The notes under the pieces are model-generated. The model saw nothing but the letters and a program-made list of their open reading frames with translations. It ran no database searches and was not told the origin of the DNA. From the NCBI GenBank assembly GCA_964526035.1, contig CAZGKE010000103.1:1-12791 (forward strand): 12,791 nucleotides of DNA, given 5' to 3'. Positions 5,778 through 12,769 of this stretch are shown here, in pieces; positions within the stretch are counted from its first letter, which is position 1; the number at the start of each line of letters is the position of its first letter. Made by a program: the position numbers and the translations under genes. The DNA comes from DAOMOD01 sp964526035. GTDB lineage: Bacteria; Pseudomonadota; Gammaproteobacteria; Xanthomonadales; BPKI01.

Positions 5778-6755
5778 ATGAAGACCACATTGCACTGCCT
5801 GATCCTGGCCGCCTGTTCGGCCCTGTCGGTGACGGCCCTGGCGGCTGAACCGGATGCCGACGCTCTGCGTGAGCGCGTCGAGCGCGCCGTTCTCGACTGG
5901 ATGGAGAGCGAGGGCGAGGCGGCCACCGGCGCCGGACACACCCTGGCGCTGCGTCTCGATCTGCCCGAACAGCACGTCTCCGACGCCGGGATCGTCTTCG
6001 ACGGGACCTGGGATCCCGAAGTCGACAGCGAGGGCCTGCGTATCATCGCCCTGCGGCCGGGGGGCTCGGCCGCGCGCATGGGACTCAGGGAGGGCGACCG
6101 CATCGTCAGCGTCAACGGCGCCGACCTGCGCCATCTTGGCGAAACCGGCGATGGCAGGGCCCGCGCAGCGGGCGCCCTGACGCAGCATGTTGCCGGGCAT
6201 GGTCCCGGTCAGCCCATGCAGCTCGGCGTGGTTCGCGAAGGCAGGGAGTTGAGTCTTTCCGGCCCCGTCGACAGCCGTTACCTGCCGCCCATTCATCTCG
6301 CGCTGGGTCAGGCTGCGGTCGCCGCCACTTCGGAACCGGGTATCGGTGCGGCAGCTGCCAGCACCCGCGGCTGTGGAGAGATCAGCAGCTTCGCGCCACC
6401 GCCGCGCGCGCGCGACCTGTATCCGGTGATGATCGTCGGCATCGACGGCAGCGAGTGGGCCTCGGGCGGACGCACCACCTGGCGCGTCCCCGCCGGCACC
6501 TATCGGGTGCGCGTGATAGAGCTGATCAGCGACAGCCGTCTGCGCGTTCCGGGAAGCCAGCGTGGCTTCACCAAGACCATTGAAGTCACGGTCGAGGCTG
6601 ACCGCGCCTACGAGTTCGCCGCGGAGTTCAAGCAGGATCAGCGCTACCGCGGGGTGCGCGGCGACTACTGGGAGCCGGTGGTCTGGCGCAGCGAGCCTAA
6701 GGATTGCCGTCGCGTGGACTTCCGGCCGCGCCCGGGTGGCCGGGAAGAACGCTGA
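5778..6755 (+). CDS. Exported PDZ-domain protein with uncharacterised C-terminal domain
   Basis: This 325-aa exported protein starts at the ATG at 5778, because GAGG at 5766-5769 is spaced 8 nt from it and a signal peptide begins there (MKTTLHCLILAACSALSVTA, probable cleavage after ALA or ALAA at 22-23). A lipobox-like LAAC ends at C13, so lipoprotein processing is possible but the hydrophobic core before it would be very short. A PDZ domain covers about residues 80-165 (GLRIIALRPGGSAARMGL, then REGDRIVSVNG), the kind that binds C termini of envelope proteins. No trypsin-like or metalloprotease active site is present. A linker follows, then a beta-rich domain at about 212-312 with two possible cysteines (C199, C310) and no family I recognise. 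As third gene of the sigma/membrane-protein unit, it may sense or bind misfolded envelope proteins. Confidence 0.75.
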   Translation: MKTTLHCLILAACSALSVTALAAEPDADALRERVERAVLDWMESEGEAATGAGHTLALRLDLPEQHVSDAGIVFDGTWDPEVDSEGLRIIALRPGGSAARMGLREGDRIVSVNGADLRHLGETGDGRARAAGALTQHVAGHGPGQPMQLGVVREGRELSLSGPVDSRYLPPIHLALGQAAVAATSEPGIGAAAASTRGCGEISSFAPPPRARDLYPVMIVGIDGSEWASGGRTTWRVPAGTYRVRVIELISDSRLRVPGSQRGFTKTIEVTVEADRAYEFAAEFKQDQRYRGVRGDYWEPVVWRSEPKDCRRVDFRPRPGGREER

Positions 6756-6832
6756 CGAGGCGCCTGGATAGAATCAACCATGGATTCGGAGGGGTGCCGC
6801 ACTCCGGGTGACCGGGCCAGGCTGATGCGCCT
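6756..6832. terminator. Convergent gap with two small hairpins, possible terminator
   Basis: The gap between the PDZ gene (plus) and ppx (minus) holds two hairpins: GAATC (6771-6775) with GATTC (6783-6787), and GGGGTG (6791-6796) with CACTCC (6800-6805, one G-U pair) around a CCG loop. Neither is followed by a T run on either strand, so intrinsic termination is unproven; position between convergent stops is the main argument. Confidence 0.3.
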
Positions 6833-8335
6833 TCAGCTGACGATCTGCAGCTCGACACCGAGCGCCTTCAGATACTCGCGCTCCTGATCCAGATCGGCAC
6901 GGGTCAGGCTGCGCCCCTGCAGCCAGTCGGTCGGCAGTGCGAGCGCCAGGCGGTTGCCGTCGGCGTCCAGGCGAATCTGAGGCAGTGGCTCGTCGGTGCG
7001 CGCGCGGTGCAGCAGGGCGGCGAGGCGTAGCAGCACCGCCAGACGCCGGGCCGGTGCTGCAAGGCGTTCCGGCAGGGCGCCGAACAGGGCCACCGGAATC
7101 GCGCGGCGGTGCGCCCGCACCAGCAGCGCCAGCACCTGCTGCTCCTCGCGGCTGAAGCCCGGCAGGTCGGAGTGCTCCACCAGGTAGGCCCCGTGCACGT
7201 GGTGCTGGCTGTGGGCGACGCCCAGGCCAATCTCGTGCAGCTGGCAGGCCCAAGCCAGCCACTCGGCGTGTTCATCGTCAAGCTCCAGGGGCTTGGATAC
7301 CTGCGCCAGCAGCGCCCCGGCGGTGGCGCGCACCCTCTCGGACTGGGCGTGATCGCCGCCGTAGCGTTCGGCCATGGCTTCGACGCTGCTGGCGCGCGGA
7401 TCGCGGTGCTGGACGCGACCGAGCAGATCGAACAGGACGCCCTCGCGCATGGCGTTCTGGCTCACCTGCATGCGGTCGAGGTCGAGCGCCTGGAACGCCG
7501 CCTGCAGGATGAGTACGCCCCCGGCAATCACCGCCCGACGATCCTCGTTCAGCCCCTTGATGCGAATCTCGCTGATGCGCTTGAATTCGAGCAGGTTTTC
7601 CACCAGCGACTCCAGCGTGGCGCGGGTGATGCCGGAAATCCCGGGGTTGGCGGCGGCGATCATGCCGCCGATGGCCTTGATGGTGCCCGAGGAGCCGATC
7701 GAACGATCCCAGCCGTGCTGACGGTAGTCGGCAGCGAACTGCTGCAGCACCAGGGCCAATTCGGTCTGCGCTTCGCGCCAGCGCCTTGGGCTGAGGCGGC
7801 CGTCGCCGAAGAAGCGCCGGGTGCTGGCGATGCAGCCCATCTGCACGCTCTCGGTGGCGTGGGCAGTCATGCCACTGCCGATGATGAATTCGGTGGAGCC
7901 GCCGCCGATGTCGATCACCAGGCGCTGTTCCTTGCGCGCCGGGAGGTCGCGGGCGACACCCAGATAGATCAGGCGCGCCTCCTCGCGGCCGGAAACCACG
8001 CCGATCGGATGGCCGAGCGCGGTTTCAGCGGTGATCAGGAAGGCCTGGGGCGCACGCAGCTGGCGCACCGTGTTGGTGGCGACCGCGCGCACGTAGCGCG
8101 AGTCGAACCCACGCAGACGCTGACCGAACTGCGCCAGGCAGCGCAGCGCGCGGTCGCGGGCGTCTGACTTGAGCGTGCCGTCGGCGTTGAGGCCGGCACC
8201 GATACGCACGCTTTCGCGCAGCCGGTCGATGACGTTCAGGCGACCGCGCTGCCAGCGTGCCACCACCATATGAAAGCTGTTCGAGCCGAGATCGACCGCG
8301 GCCAGGCTGTCGCCCTCGGCAATGGCGTCAGTCAT
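6833..8335 (-). CDS. ppx: Exopolyphosphatase Ppx (Ppx/GppA family)
   Basis: This enzyme hydrolyses terminal phosphates from long inorganic polyphosphate chains. It is 500 aa from the ATG at 8335, close to the 513 aa of E. coli Ppx, and the start falls just before the ASKHA phosphate-1 motif (AAVDLGSNSFHMVV, 12-25). Other visible family motifs are GREEARLIY at 116-124 with the conserved E119, the phosphate-2 loop at 141-151 (IDIGGGSTEFI) and SSGTIKAIGG at 215-224. A C-terminal HD-like domain begins near 320, with LHEIG (366-370) and HSQHHVHG (375-382). The related GppA enzyme acts on pppGpp; length, the HD-like region and the adjacent ppk1 gene favour Ppx. Its first 8 nt overlap the end of ppk1 (ATGACTGA), so synthesis of the polyphosphate-degrading enzyme is tied to that of the polymerase. 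It is the last gene of the apparent phoB operon. Confidence 0.93.
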   Translation of the reverse strand: MTDAIAEGDSLAAVDLGSNSFHMVVARWQRGRLNVIDRLRESVRIGAGLNADGTLKSDARDRALRCLAQFGQRLRGFDSRYVRAVATNTVRQLRAPQAFLITAETALGHPIGVVSGREEARLIYLGVARDLPARKEQRLVIDIGGGSTEFIIGSGMTAHATESVQMGCIASTRRFFGDGRLSPRRWREAQTELALVLQQFAADYRQHGWDRSIGSSGTIKAIGGMIAAANPGISGITRATLESLVENLLEFKRISEIRIKGLNEDRRAVIAGGVLILQAAFQALDLDRMQVSQNAMREGVLFDLLGRVQHRDPRASSVEAMAERYGGDHAQSERVRATAGALLAQVSKPLELDDEHAEWLAWACQLHEIGLGVAHSQHHVHGAYLVEHSDLPGFSREEQQVLALLVRAHRRAIPVALFGALPERLAAPARRLAVLLRLAALLHRARTDEPLPQIRLDADGNRLALALPTDWLQGRSLTRADLDQEREYLKALGVELQIVS

Positions 8336-10445
8336 GGCAGAGCTTGGCGAGCAGAGCGTCCTGCGCGCTGTGCGGCATGGACTCGCCGACCTCGATGCGG
8401 TGGTAGTGGCCGTCGGCGTCGAGCTGCCATGAGTGCTGGTTGTCGGCCAGGTAGTTGACCAGGGTTTCGTCGTAGGCGCGCCGTGCCAGGTCGCTGTCGA
8501 GGATGGGGAAGCAGGTCTCCACGCGACGCAGCAGGTTGCGCTCCATCCAGTCCGCGCTGGAGGCAAAGATTTCCGGCGCGCCGCCATTGCCGAACCAGTA
8601 CACGCGGCTGTGCTCCAGAAAGCGGCCGACCAGCGAGCGCACGCGGATGTTTTCGGAAACGCCAGGCAGGCCGGGCCTCAATGCACAGGCGCCGCGTACG
8701 ATCAGGTCGATCTCCACCCCGGCGATGGACGCCTCGTAGAGCTTGGCGATGATGGTCTCTTCGGTCAGCGCATTGAACTTGGCAATGATGCGTCCTTCGC
8801 GACCGGCACGACGGTGAATGATCTCCCGGTCGATCATCGCCAGCAGGCGTTTGTGCAGCGTGAAAGGAGACTGCAGCAGACGTTTCAGCTTCAGCGCCGG
8901 GCCGAGCCCGGAAAGCTGCAGGAAAATCTGGTGCACGTCCTCGCCGATCTCCGGATCGCAGCTGAGCAGCGCGATATCGGTGTATGCGCGCGCGGTACCC
9001 GGGTGGTAGTTGCCGGTACCGACGTGCACATACCGGCGCAGACGTCCGCCTTCGCGGCGCACGATCAGCAGCATCTTGGCGTGGGTCTTGAAACCGACCA
9101 CGCCGTACACCACCTGCACGCCGGCCTCCTGCATGCGGTTGGCAAGGTGGATGTTGGCCTCTTCGTCGAAGCGCGCGCGCAGCTCGACCACCACGGTGAC
9201 GTCCTTGCCGTTGCGTGCGGCCTCGATCAGCGCGCCGACCAGCACCGAGTCCTCGCCGGTGCGGTACAGCGTCTGCTTGATCGCCAGCACGTCGGGATCC
9301 ACGGAGGCCTGCTTGAGCATGTCGACCACCGGCGCGAAGCTGTCGAACGGGTGGTGCAGCAGCACGTCGCCGCGCGCCACGGTTTCGAACACGTTGGTGC
9401 CGGACCCGAGCCCGGGTGGAATGCGCGGGATGAACTTCGGGTACTTGAGGTCCGGCCGCTCCAGCATGTCGTAGACCGCGACCACGCGATTGAGGTTGAC
9501 CGGGCCGGCGCAGCGATAGACCTCTTCGTCACCCAGCTCGAAGTGGGACATCAGCGTGCGCGCCACCGGGCGCGGGCAGCTTTCGGCAAGTTCCAGGCGC
9601 ACCGCCTTCGCGAAGCCGCGGCCGGCAAGCTCGCCCTGCAGCGCACGCGCGAGGTTCTCGACTTCTTCCTCGTCGACGAACAGCTCGGAGTTGCGGGTGA
9701 CACGGAACTGGTAGGCCCCCTTGACATGCATGCCGGAGAACAGCTCGTCGACGAAGGTCGACAAGATCATCGACAGGAAGACGAAGTTGTCGCCGCCGTC
9801 GGATATCTCCGCGGGCAGTCGGATGATGCGCGGCAGCGAGCGCGGCGCGCGCACCAGGGCGGTATCGGCTTCGCGGCCGAACGCGTCGCGGCCGCGCAGC
9901 AGCACTACCAGGTTGAGGCTCTTGTTCAGAATGCGCGGGAAGGGGTGCGCCGGATCGAGGCCCAGCGGGCTCAGCACCGGCAGGACTTCGTCCTCGAAAT
10001 AGCCGCGCAGCCAGCGTCTTTGTGCGGCGGTCCACTGCTCGCGGCGCAGGAAGCGTACCCGCTGTTCCGCCAGCGCCGGCAGCAGGATCTCGTTCCAGAC
10101 GTGGTACTGCTGTTCCACCAGCGACAGTGCGCGCTCGCGTATCAGCTTCAACGCGTCGCTCGCGGTGAGACCGTCCGCGCCGGGCCGACTGGCAGCGGCA
10201 AAGGCCTGCTGGTGGCGAATGGCAGCGACCCTGACCTCGAAGAACTCATCGAGGTTGGTGCAGGAGATGCACAGGAAGCGCAGTCTCTCCAGCAGCGGCA
10301 CGCGCGCGTCGCGCGCCTGCTCGAGCACGCGCAGGTGGAACGCGAGCTGGCTGAGCTCGCGATTGATGTACAGACCCGGATCGAGCAGGTCGGGCGTGCT
10401 CGACGCGTCGGCGGTGACCTCCGGTTGCGGATCTGCAGCGTTCAC
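8328..10445 (-). CDS. ppk1: Polyphosphate kinase 1
   Basis: PPK1 reversibly polymerises the gamma phosphate of ATP into inorganic polyphosphate. The GTG at 10445 is chosen as start because it overlaps the phoR stop (GTGA) and is preceded by GGAAGAAG; this gives 705 aa (E. coli 688). An upstream ATG at 10502 in the same frame would lie inside phoR. The N-terminal domain is marked by YINRELSQLAFHLRVLEQA and CTNLDEFFEVR. The two phospholipase-D-like catalytic domains carry the autophosphorylated histidine at H455 (FKTHAKMLL), a second conserved histidine at H474 (HVGTGNYHPGTARAYTD) and H612 (FLEHSRVYWF). These three have the same mutual spacing as H435, H454 and H592 of E. coli PPK. DWMERNLLRRVE near the C terminus is also typical. 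Overlaps with phoR and ppx argue for one transcript under PhoB control. Confidence 0.97.
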   Translation of the reverse strand: MNAADPQPEVTADASSTPDLLDPGLYINRELSQLAFHLRVLEQARDARVPLLERLRFLCISCTNLDEFFEVRVAAIRHQQAFAAASRPGADGLTASDALKLIRERALSLVEQQYHVWNEILLPALAEQRVRFLRREQWTAAQRRWLRGYFEDEVLPVLSPLGLDPAHPFPRILNKSLNLVVLLRGRDAFGREADTALVRAPRSLPRIIRLPAEISDGGDNFVFLSMILSTFVDELFSGMHVKGAYQFRVTRNSELFVDEEEVENLARALQGELAGRGFAKAVRLELAESCPRPVARTLMSHFELGDEEVYRCAGPVNLNRVVAVYDMLERPDLKYPKFIPRIPPGLGSGTNVFETVARGDVLLHHPFDSFAPVVDMLKQASVDPDVLAIKQTLYRTGEDSVLVGALIEAARNGKDVTVVVELRARFDEEANIHLANRMQEAGVQVVYGVVGFKTHAKMLLIVRREGGRLRRYVHVGTGNYHPGTARAYTDIALLSCDPEIGEDVHQIFLQLSGLGPALKLKRLLQSPFTLHKRLLAMIDREIIHRRAGREGRIIAKFNALTEETIIAKLYEASIAGVEIDLIVRGACALRPGLPGVSENIRVRSLVGRFLEHSRVYWFGNGGAPEIFASSADWMERNLLRRVETCFPILDSDLARRAYDETLVNYLADNQHSWQLDADGHYHRIEVGESMPHSAQDALLAKLCHD

Positions 10446-11764
10446 TCGGCTTCTTCCATCAGGGATTCCGGCGCAAGAAGGCGCGCAGGGCCGAAGATAC
10501 ACGCAAAAGTGCTGCCCTTGCCGACCTCGCTTTCGATGTCAAGGTGGCCCTGGTGCAGGCTGAGCACGTGTTTGACGATGGAAAGCCCGAGACCGGTTCC
10601 GCCGCTGTCACGCGAGCGGCTTGCCGACACCCGGTAGAAGCGCTCGGTGATCCGCGGTATGTGCTGTGCGGGAATGCCGTGGCCGCTGTCGATGACTTCG
10701 AAACGGGCCCCTTCCGCGCTGCTGGTCCAGCGGATCACGATGCGACCGTCGGTCGGGGTGTAGCGTACTGCGTTGCTCACCAGGTTGGAGAAGGCGCTGT
10801 GCAACTCCTTGGCCGAGCCGAGAAAATCGTGCTCGCCATGGCGCTCGATCTCGACCTTGTGGCGTCCCTGGCTGAGCGCCTCCGCCTCGCGCTTGAGGGT
10901 GGCCAGCATCGGACGCATGGCTATGCGTTCTTCCGGCAGGCTGTCCTGGGCCTCCAGCCGCGACAGGGTGAGTAGATCTTCGACGATCTGCGTCATGCGC
11001 CGGGACTGGTTGCGCAGCTCGCGAAGAATGGGCTCCCATTCAGGCTGCTCCTCGGGGTCGATCAGGTCGAGGTAGCCGTGCACCACGGTGAGCGGCGTGC
11101 GCAGCTCGTGCGAGACGTTGGCGACGAAATCGCGTCGCACCTGCTCCAGGCGCATCAGGTTGGAAATGTCGCGCACCACCAGCATGCGCTGATCGGTGCC
11201 GTAGGGAATCATGCGCAGCCCCAGTCGAACGCTGTCGTCGGGCGGCGAAGGCAGGTCCAGAAGCGGTTCGTCGCCGCGGCCCTCCTGCAGCCAGCGCGCC
11301 AACCGCGCCGAGCGCACCAGATTGGTGAAGATGCCGCCGATGTCCTTGGGGTAGCGCAGGCCAAGGTAACGCTTGGCAGCCTTGTTGAACCAGACGATTT
11401 CGCCATCGCGATCGAGCACCAGCACGCCGTCGGGAAGCGCAGCGGCGGCCTCGCGAAAAGCGTTCAGACCATCGAGCAGCCGGCGGCGCTGGCGGCGCGC
11501 GACGCGCTGGCGGCGCCACAGTTCGGAGTAGAGGTCGCCCCAGATACCCCAGCCTTCCGGGGGCGGCAGGCGACGATGGTTCTTCAGCCAGCGCTGCAGG
11601 CGGAACAGTTGCGTCAGGGTCCAGGCGAGATACCCGGCGAGCACCGCCGCCAGCAGCAGTGAAGGCCTGCCGAGTGCCAGCCCCACCAGGAATGCGCCAA
11701 GCAGCAGCCCGCCAAGGCTCCACAGGGTCACCCAAAGGCCGCGCCCGACTCTGGAGGAAGTCAT
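10442..11764 (-). CDS. phoR: Phosphate regulon sensor histidine kinase PhoR
   Basis: This 440-aa inner-membrane kinase phosphorylates PhoB when phosphate is scarce and dephosphorylates it when phosphate is plentiful. Two hydrophobic helices at about residues 9-31 and 35-55 are separated by almost no periplasmic loop, as in E. coli PhoR (431 aa), which senses phosphate through the Pst transporter and PhoU rather than directly. A charged cytoplasmic linker precedes a PAS domain at about 100-195 (ALPDGVLVLDRDGEIVWFNKAA). The dimerisation/phosphotransfer helix carries H219 in SHELRTPL. The ATPase domain has the N box (NLVSNAVRYTP, N331), G1 (DSGHGIP, D359), F (RFYRV) and G2 (GGTGLGLS, from 388). 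The ATG at 11764 follows phoB by 34 nt, with GGGGGA about 8 nt upstream; the stop overlaps the ppk1 start. pst and phoU genes are not in this window. Confidence 0.96.
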   Translation of the reverse strand: MTSSRVGRGLWVTLWSLGGLLLGAFLVGLALGRPSLLLAAVLAGYLAWTLTQLFRLQRWLKNHRRLPPPEGWGIWGDLYSELWRRQRVARRQRRRLLDGLNAFREAAAALPDGVLVLDRDGEIVWFNKAAKRYLGLRYPKDIGGIFTNLVRSARLARWLQEGRGDEPLLDLPSPPDDSVRLGLRMIPYGTDQRMLVVRDISNLMRLEQVRRDFVANVSHELRTPLTVVHGYLDLIDPEEQPEWEPILRELRNQSRRMTQIVEDLLTLSRLEAQDSLPEERIAMRPMLATLKREAEALSQGRHKVEIERHGEHDFLGSAKELHSAFSNLVSNAVRYTPTDGRIVIRWTSSAEGARFEVIDSGHGIPAQHIPRITERFYRVSASRSRDSGGTGLGLSIVKHVLSLHQGHLDIESEVGKGSTFACIFGPARLLAPESLMEEAE

Positions 11765-11772
11765 GATCGGCG

Positions 11773-11790
11773 TTCCCCCGAAGGCGGGGC
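11773..11790 (-). promoter_or_regulatory. Hairpin overlapping the phoR ribosome-binding site
   Basis: In the 34-nt phoB-phoR gap, CCCCG (11785-11789 read on the minus strand) pairs with CGGGG (11776-11780) around a 4-nt loop. The right arm contains most of the GGGGGAA that serves as phoR ribosome-binding site. The hairpin could lower phoR translation relative to phoB, although the ribosome finishing phoB would disrupt it. This is structural inference only. Confidence 0.4.
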
Positions 11791-11798
11791 AAACAACT

Positions 11799-12488
11799 TC
11801 AGTAATTCACCGAAAAACGGTAGCCCGCCCCGCGCACAGTCTGCACCAGCGGGTCCATGGCGAACGGCTCCAGGGTCTTGCGCAGACGCCGGATATGCAC
11901 GTCCACCGTGCGTTCCTCGACGTACACGTTGCCACCCCATACATGGTCCAGCAGCTGGCTTCGGGAGTAGACCCGCTCGGCGTGGGTCATGAAGAAGTGT
12001 AGCAGGCGGTACTCGGTGGGCCCGATGCTGACCGGTCTGTCGCCGGCGAACACGCGGTGGGCCGCGATATCGATGCGCAGGCCTCCCAATTCAACCGTGC
12101 CTTCCTGGGTTTCCCCTTGGACGCGGCGCAGCACGGCCTTGATGCGCGCCATGAGCTCGCGGGTGGAGAACGGCTTGACCACATAGTCGTCGACCCCCGC
12201 GTCGAGGCCATTGACGCGATCCCCTTCCTCGCCGCGCGCGGTGAGCATGATGATCGGCACTTCGCGGGTCAGCGTTTCGCGGCGCAGACGTCGGGCGTAG
12301 TCGATCCCGCTGATACCGGGCAGCATCCAATCGAGCAGGATCAGATCCGGTACGCGCTCCATGATCGCGTGCTGCGCCTCGCGTGTATCGGCAGCATGCA
12401 CCGCCTCCAACCCGGAGCGCTTCAGGGCGAACGCCACCATGTCGCGGATGGCGGGTTCGTCGTCGACGATCAGAATACGTTTCTGCAC
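11799..12488 (-). CDS. phoB: Phosphate regulon response regulator PhoB
   Basis: This OmpR-family transcription factor binds Pho boxes and activates phosphate-starvation genes. The GTG at 12488 gives exactly 229 aa, the E. coli PhoB length, and puts the first receiver strand at the N terminus (QKRILIVDDEPAIRDMV); the frame stays open to an ATG at 12578, but the extra 30 residues show no receiver character. GAAGG lies 4 nt before the GTG. The receiver domain (1-120) has the acidic pair D9-D10, phosphoacceptor D53 (LLDWMLPG), T83 (MLTARGEEGDR) and K105 (VVKPF). The winged-helix DNA-binding domain covers about 130-226, with the recognition region RTVDVHIRRLRKTLEP and the terminal hairpin QTVRGAGYRFS. 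It heads the phoB-phoR-ppk1-ppx cluster and probably autoregulates through the box at 12533-12550. Confidence 0.97.
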   Translation of the reverse strand: MQKRILIVDDEPAIRDMVAFALKRSGLEAVHAADTREAQHAIMERVPDLILLDWMLPGISGIDYARRLRRETLTREVPIIMLTARGEEGDRVNGLDAGVDDYVVKPFSTRELMARIKAVLRRVQGETQEGTVELGGLRIDIAAHRVFAGDRPVSIGPTEYRLLHFFMTHAERVYSRSQLLDHVWGGNVYVEERTVDVHIRRLRKTLEPFAMDPLVQTVRGAGYRFSVNY

Positions 12489-12532
12489 AACGCCTTCAGG
12501 GTAGCGCCCAAGGGGTTGGGCGGTGTCATTTG

Positions 12533-12550
12533 ATAACAGAAATGTTGCAG
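12533..12550 (-). promoter_or_regulatory. Candidate PhoB box upstream of phoB
   Basis: On the minus strand this reads CTGCAACATTT CTGTTAT: two CTG-led half-sites spaced 11 bp apart with an A/T-rich spacer, as in the Pho box consensus CTGTCAT-N4-CTGTCAT. The second half-site matches 6 of 7 consensus bases, the first is weaker. It ends 45 nt before the phoB start codon, a suitable place for autoactivation. A poor TACCCT (12498-12503) lies too far (29 nt) to be a confident -10. Confidence 0.45.
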
Positions 12551-12649
12551 TCGTGTGACTGGGAGTGGAGGGTGTCATTCAGTTGTCGGTATTCGTCCTG
12601 CGGCCCGGTCACTTGCTCTGGGAGGTTGGCATCCCATGCCGACGTCATT

Positions 12650-12670
12650 GGAATGTCCGCCTCCCGGCGG
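12650..12670 (+). repeat. Short direct repeat with hairpin, copy A
   Basis: GGAATGTCCGCCT, three bases, then GGCGG. The end forms a 5-bp stem (CCGCC 12657-12661 / GGCGG 12666-12670) with a 4-nt loop. Copy B, 99 bp downstream, differs at one head position and in three loop bases. The pair brackets REP unit 3. Confidence 0.5.
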
Positions 12671-12696
12671 CCGTATCGCATTTCTCTGGGCTTCCC

Positions 12697-12719
12697 TGTA
12701 GGAGCGCACCCGTGCGCGA
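12697..12719 (+). repeat. REP unit 3
   Basis: TGTAGGAGC, then GCACCCGTGC, then GCGA: 23 nt with the same layout as the two units near 2139-2208. The stem is GCGCAC (12704-12709) with GTGCGC (12712-12717), a perfect 6-bp stem with a CC loop. It differs from the other units mainly within the stem, where base pairing is maintained. The head contains GTAG (12698-12701), as in SMAG-type repeats of Stenotrophomonas. Confidence 0.65.
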
Positions 12720-12748
12720 CCGCGGAGGTTCGTCTCTCCTCGGTAGAG

Positions 12749-12769
12749 GGTATGTCCGCCTGGTGGCGG
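12749..12769 (+). repeat. Short direct repeat with hairpin, copy B
   Basis: GGTATGTCCGCCT, three bases, then GGCGG, matching copy A except for one head base and the loop. The stem is CCGCC (12756-12760) with GGCGG (12765-12769). Between copies lies REP unit 3 and another weak hairpin (CCTC 12738-12741 / GAGG 12746-12749). Confidence 0.5.

Noticed and set aside
6722..6743. CCGGCC/GGCCGG hairpin as terminator of the PDZ gene.
   Set aside because: It lies within the last codons, has a 10-nt loop and no T tract; GC-rich coding sequence often produces such stems.
7109..8167. A 352-codon open frame on the plus strand, opposite ppx.
   Set aside because: Same codon-register mirror effect as opposite ppk1; the minus-strand Ppx motifs are clear.
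8433..10637. A 734-codon open frame on the plus strand, opposite ppk1.
   Set aside because: Its codons are in exact register with those of ppk1 on the other strand, so its stops would need TTA, CTA or TCA codons in ppk1, which are rare in GC-rich genes. The predicted protein has no recognisable domain, whereas ppk1 has all catalytic residues.
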